Source of the DNA: Clostridia bacterium
GTDB lineage: Bacteria; Bacillota; Clostridia; Oscillospirales; SIG627
Length of the DNA: 64,000 nt
Direction of reading: 5' to 3'
Assembly: GCA_017467865.1 (NCBI GenBank)
Contig: JAFUKG010000030.1
Coordinates: forward strand, 45,316 to 109,315
Shown: piece after piece, positions 60,913-64,000 of the stretch
Position numbering within the stretch: position 1 is the first letter of the stretch
Layout of the letters: the number at the start of each line of letters is the position of its first letter
Notes under the pieces: model-generated
What the model saw: only the letters and a program-made list of their open reading frames with translations
What the model was told of the DNA's origin: nothing
The model's database searches: none
Program-made: the position numbers and the translations under genes

Positions 60913-61147
60913 TAATTGCACTTCGGTTTAATTGTAACATCCAAAAAACGAAAAGTCAAGTTAAAAAATATGTGTATCACAAAAAAGCTTTAAAAGATGA
61001 AAGCGAGTTCACTAACGGGGCAGGGGATTGCTTTATCAGAAAAAGCAGACAAGTGAAAAGCATAACTCATGCACAGAGAACAAGACATGTTGTCGGTTGA
61101 TGCATACAAAAACGCAAAGTGCAAAAAACAGAAAGGAGATAAATAAA
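60913..61147 (+). other. Long leader of the phage tail gene
   Basis: About 230 bases between operator and the tail protein. I see no known RNA element. The frame stays open upstream of the gene, but AAAGGAG is only found at 61132-61138, so I read this as untranslated. Confidence 0.45.
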
Positions 61148-63523
61148 TTGAGTGATATTTTATCAAGCTCAAACGTTAATGCAGGTTTGGTTATTGACCC
61201 TGTTACAAGAAAAATATCCGCAAAAGACGGAAACGAAAAGCTTTTTGTAGCAAAAAATGACCATAACAGCACGGTTTTATCTTTTGAAATTCCGAAATAC
61301 ATTGATGGACACGATATGTCCTCTGAGGATACTTTTATACATATTCACTTTGTCAATATGGACGCCGAGAATAATGCTAAAACCTCGGGAGGAGTTTGTG
61401 ACGTAACGGCTACCGCTCTTGAATCAGCGGAAGGCGTTCTCAGCTTTTCCTGGTGTATTCCCCGAATTGCAACACGTTATGCAGGTGTGCTTTCGGTGGG
61501 CGTGACCTTTGAGTGTTATGAAAACTCAGAGGGAGAGGCAGAAGAGGTTTATTCCTGGAGCAGCGCACCCTACGGAGATATTGTGGTTTGCAACAGTATC
61601 GACAAGGGCAAGGAGGAGACTGAGAGGGAATACAGTTATCTTGTTGAAACCTGTAATGCTATTGTGATGTCAGCTCTTAAGGCAGACCTTAGCTATCTCG
61701 TAGACGAGGCACTTGAGACGGCAAAAGACAGCGGTGAATTTGACGGTGCAAAAGGTGATAAGGGCGACGGCTGGGTAGTCAGAGGCTACTATACCACCCT
61801 TGACAAATTAAAGGTCAGCGTTGATTTTCCAGTTCAAGGCGATACCTATGCCGTAGGAAAAAAAGAGCCTTATACCTATTATACTTACGACGCTCAGCTT
61901 GGCTGGGTGAGTCAGGGAACGTTCTCGCCTGTTCTTGCAGAGTCTTATGCAAGAGGGGGCACAGGGACGAGAAAGGGAGAGGACAGCGACAATGCCAAGT
62001 TTTATTACGAAAAGACTAAGGACAGATTTGACAGCACGGCAAACACCTATAAAACCATATCTTCAGGAAAGGATGTCGTTATAATAAACGACGTGTCTCC
62101 CTACGAGCACGATATGACAGTAACAGTAACGTCTCCGTACCTTATTCCTATTGTACCCTATGATTTTGACGATGCCGAAGAGATAGGCGGTGTTCATGCT
62201 GACGTAAAAGACGACGGTAGTGTGATTATTAAAGGAATATGCAATTCAGAGGAGACAAGGGGAAAGTACGTTGTATTGAAAAAGCTCTCTCTTAAAACGG
62301 GTTATTACACTGTAGCATTAAGAAAAAGCTCAACTTCAGAATATTTGGAGATTGCCGTGGGACACGATGCGGAATTTAACACACCTATTGCTGTTAAGGA
62401 AGGTGTTTCAGGAGAGCAGGTTACAGTTTCCTTTAATTTGACTGAATCTCAAGAAGTATACTTAGGAGTTAAAACTCAGTTCGCAAAGGGTGAAACCTAC
62501 GAGCTTACCTTCAAGCCAAAGCTATATTTGGGAAAATCCGAAAGGTTTGATTTATCCGAAATAGAGAGCATAGATATTATTGATATTCAAGGAAACGTTT
62601 CATCTTATCCTTGTAACGGTAAGGCAAGCGATACAAGCGTCAAGCTTACTGTTAAATCCGTGCAGGGACGGTTTAAAGTGAAAACCGATAATTCCTATAG
62701 CTGCGATATTGCGGTTGAATATAACGCCGACACAAATAATTTAGATAACAAATTCAGTCAGCCCCTTTACGGCTTTGAAGAGAATGGGCGTGTGATTTTT
62801 CTTGATAACGTGTCCGAGGGCAGACATTTTGTGACCGTAACCATACCGGGAGCGTATACGTTGGATAAATACGGTTATTTTACGGTTTATGGAACAAATT
62901 TGCTGAATATAGACGACTGTGTAGTAAATAACGGCGAAATTCAAAACAGCGCGGCAATCTACGGAGCAGTACTTAGAAGCTTTGTAGATACCCATGGTAT
63001 AGAGATAGTAGTGGGAGGTGCCTTAAAGGAAATATTATCTATAAAAGGAATGAGCCGCCGCTTTACTTTTTCGGCGCACGTCATGGGCGATGAAGAATAT
63101 CTGGTTGTGCGTATCCTTTACAAGGACGGATCAGAGGATGAGTTTGTAGGCGAAAAGGGAAGCCGTACCTTGACCTTCGATTATACTTCACCAATAGATA
63201 AAACGATAGACAATATCTATTTATATCCCAGAACGCAAGATGAATTGTTCACGGTTACAAAAACAACCACAGGTATACAATTTGAAATAGGACAAGCTTC
63301 TTCGTTTTGTACCCATACGTCCCAAAAATACGATTTGTTTGAAGGCAGATCAGAGGAAAATCGCACAAAAGAGGATTGTGAATGCAATATTCCTGCGATT
63401 GCTCCGAAAATGGCAATCGTGTGTAACGAAAACACAACCGTGAACGCCAGATACAAAAAGGATTTAAACAAAGTTATTGAAGATTTACAAAATGCAATAC
63501 TAAGCTTAGGAGGAAATATATGA
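61148..63523 (+). CDS. Phage tail fibre / baseplate-type protein
   Basis: 791 residues from TTG at 61148, the codon 9 bases after AAAGGAG; reading from further upstream adds unlike residues. The N-terminal 150 residues look like a baseplate upper-protein domain. A short collagen-like piece GAKGDKGDG then leads into GWVVRGYYTTLDKL and YAVGKKEPYTYYTYDAQLGW, typical of tail proteins in phages of Clostridia. The middle and C-terminus are beta-rich, possibly receptor binding, ending in a helix (DLNKVIEDLQNAILSL). No other tail, head or lysis genes lie beside it except the XkdX-like protein. Confidence 0.8.
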   Translation: MSDILSSSNVNAGLVIDPVTRKISAKDGNEKLFVAKNDHNSTVLSFEIPKYIDGHDMSSEDTFIHIHFVNMDAENNAKTSGGVCDVTATALESAEGVLSFSWCIPRIATRYAGVLSVGVTFECYENSEGEAEEVYSWSSAPYGDIVVCNSIDKGKEETEREYSYLVETCNAIVMSALKADLSYLVDEALETAKDSGEFDGAKGDKGDGWVVRGYYTTLDKLKVSVDFPVQGDTYAVGKKEPYTYYTYDAQLGWVSQGTFSPVLAESYARGGTGTRKGEDSDNAKFYYEKTKDRFDSTANTYKTISSGKDVVIINDVSPYEHDMTVTVTSPYLIPIVPYDFDDAEEIGGVHADVKDDGSVIIKGICNSEETRGKYVVLKKLSLKTGYYTVALRKSSTSEYLEIAVGHDAEFNTPIAVKEGVSGEQVTVSFNLTESQEVYLGVKTQFAKGETYELTFKPKLYLGKSERFDLSEIESIDIIDIQGNVSSYPCNGKASDTSVKLTVKSVQGRFKVKTDNSYSCDIAVEYNADTNNLDNKFSQPLYGFEENGRVIFLDNVSEGRHFVTVTIPGAYTLDKYGYFTVYGTNLLNIDDCVVNNGEIQNSAAIYGAVLRSFVDTHGIEIVVGGALKEILSIKGMSRRFTFSAHVMGDEEYLVVRILYKDGSEDEFVGEKGSRTLTFDYTSPIDKTIDNIYLYPRTQDELFTVTKTTTGIQFEIGQASSFCTHTSQKYDLFEGRSEENRTKEDCECNIPAIAPKMAIVCNENTTVNARYKKDLNKVIEDLQNAILSLGGNI

Positions 63524-63735
63524 TGTTTGATTTGAGAACTTTTATTAAAAGAGGATTTTTGAATGCAGTAGGGAAAATGGCAGATTATAAGATTATTCTC
63601 AACGCTGCGGGCTGGTATGAAAAGGGCGTGCTTGAAGAAAGCGACCTTGCAGAAATCCAAATTAAAATCGACGAAAAGAACACCCTCGATGAAAGCCTCA
63701 ACGAAGAGGATGCTCTTGAAGAAGAGGAAGCGTAA
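63520..63735 (+). CDS. XkdX-like small phage protein
   Basis: 71 residues, overlapping the tail gene by 4 bases (ATGA), with AGGAGG upstream. The basic N-terminus TFIKRGFLNAVGKMADYKII, followed by AAGWYEKGVLEESDLAEIQ, recalls XkdX-type proteins that sit directly after tail fibre genes in PBSX-like phages. The last 20 residues are strongly acidic. Function unknown. Confidence 0.65.
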   Translation: MMFDLRTFIKRGFLNAVGKMADYKIILNAAGWYEKGVLEESDLAEIQIKIDEKNTLDESLNEEDALEEEEA

Positions 63736-63821
63736 TTATTTGCTTCACCAAAGGTGACAGCGAGACTTAAACAAAAATACAGACGCTTCGAGCGCCCTCA
63801 GATTTATCGTATCATAACAAC

Positions 63822-63852
63822 AAAAGACAGATGCATAAGGCATCTGTCTTTT
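63822..63852. terminator. Intrinsic terminator after the tail genes
   Basis: A 13-bp stem AAAAGACAGATGC/GCATCTGTCTTTT (63822-63834 with 63840-63852), loop ATAAG, followed by TTGTT. Confidence 0.9.
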
Positions 63853-63865
63853 TTGTTATGGGTGA

Positions 63866-63896
63866 ATAATGGGGCTCGAACCCCCATCAAATCACT
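63866..63896 (-). other. tRNA-T-arm-like hairpin, candidate phage attachment core
   Basis: On the minus strand GATGGGGGTTCGAGCCCC followed by ATTATTCACC looks like the T arm and 3' acceptor strand of a tRNA, but no D arm, anticodon arm or 5' acceptor strand precedes it and the T stem is imperfect. tRNA 3' ends are typical integrase targets, so this could be an attachment-site remnant. Confidence 0.35.
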
Positions 63897-63936
63897 ATAT
63901 ATAAGGTAAAAACAGACTTATTACATCTTTTTTACA

Positions 63937-64000
63937 TTATTTATTGAAAAAATCGTTTAATTTTCTCGCATATTCCTGCTGTCTTGTTTGCCTGATATGA
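63937..64000 (-). CDS. Possible C-terminus of a tyrosine recombinase (5' end outside window)
   Basis: An open minus-strand frame enters from the right edge and ends at 63937. The visible tail reads HIRQTRQQEYARKLNDFF and then N-K-stop. Basic/helical endings of the type E-x-A-x-K-L-N-D-F-F are common in integrases, and a tRNA-end-like hairpin lies just downstream. Only about 20 residues are visible, so this is tentative. Confidence 0.35.
   Translation of the reverse strand, partial: HIRQTRQQEYARKLNDFFNK

Noticed and set aside
60981..61147. Upstream N-terminal extension of the tail protein
   Set aside because: Frame is open but no ribosome site or known domain; AAAGGAG directly precedes the TTG at 61148.
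63866..63940. Complete tRNA gene
   Set aside because: Only a T-arm-like hairpin and acceptor-like tail; no anticodon arm, D arm or 5' acceptor strand.

Overview
The window looks like chromosome from an anaerobic Gram-positive Firmicute of class Clostridia, probably an uncultured gut or rumen lineage. This is inferred from gene content, since no rRNA or complete tRNA is present. Supporting signs are the GlgC/GlgD pair in one glycogen operon, SLH, cohesin and dockerin modules, a YfmF/YfmH peptidase pair, an L10-leader attenuator before rplJ-rplL, frequent TTG/GTG starts behind strong AGGAGG-like ribosome sites, and sigma-A promoters with 17-bp spacers.

Layout. 1-4.9 kb: two tandem secreted phosphatase-like proteins (the first truncated by the window edge), an SLH protein and a 38-residue acidic ORF. 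4.9-10.6 kb, minus strand: a CLC transporter, a DUF4091-type protein, and a secreted protein ending in a cohesin and a dockerin. 10.6-12 kb: rplJ-rplL with an L10 leader. 12-24 kb, plus strand: acetyltransferase, PHP, DJ-1, folate and CPBP genes, mltG, rmuC, guaB, an LTA-synthase-like gene, a SanA-like gene and a ceramidase-like gene. 24.5-27.5 kb, minus strand: tsf, rpsB and an unrecognised gene. 27.5-34.8 kb, plus strand: the M16 pair split by a four-helix-bundle gene, then lgt, folD, a metal permease, a pyridoxine kinase and a flavin reductase. 34.9-39.1 kb, minus strand: a PhoP/PhoR-like two-component system with an HD protein and a Na/Pi cotransporter. 39.2-49.3 kb, minus strand: the glycogen operon glgB-glgC-glgD-glgA-glgP-GH13. 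49.6-56 kb: an FAD protein, an aminotransferase, a BspA-type LRR lipoprotein and YitT. 56-58.6 kb: metY-metA behind a Met-rich leader ORF. 58.7-60 kb: a small membrane protein and an MBL hydrolase. 60-64 kb: a phage-like patch with a CI/LexA-type repressor, its palindromic operator, a tail protein, an XkdX-like protein, a tRNA-T-arm-like hairpin and possibly the C-terminus of a recombinase.

Two observations stand out. First, metY-metA is preceded by a promoter, a 25-codon ORF encoding six Met (starting Met-Met-Met), mutually exclusive RNA pairings and an intrinsic terminator. This is the layout of classical leader-peptide attenuation, where a SAM riboswitch or T-box would be expected. Second, at least eleven intergenic spots carry a modular repeat. 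Its ends are built from short AATGCAGAATTAA-, AGAAATTAG- or GAAAGTT-type words and their complements, and its core holds small hairpins of the form AATTT/GATTTT + GC + 3-4 nt loop + complement. The largest copy carries a four-helix-bundle (23S intervening-sequence type) gene, so the others may be cargo-less relatives. Element ends supply the stop codon and last residues of five neighbouring genes.
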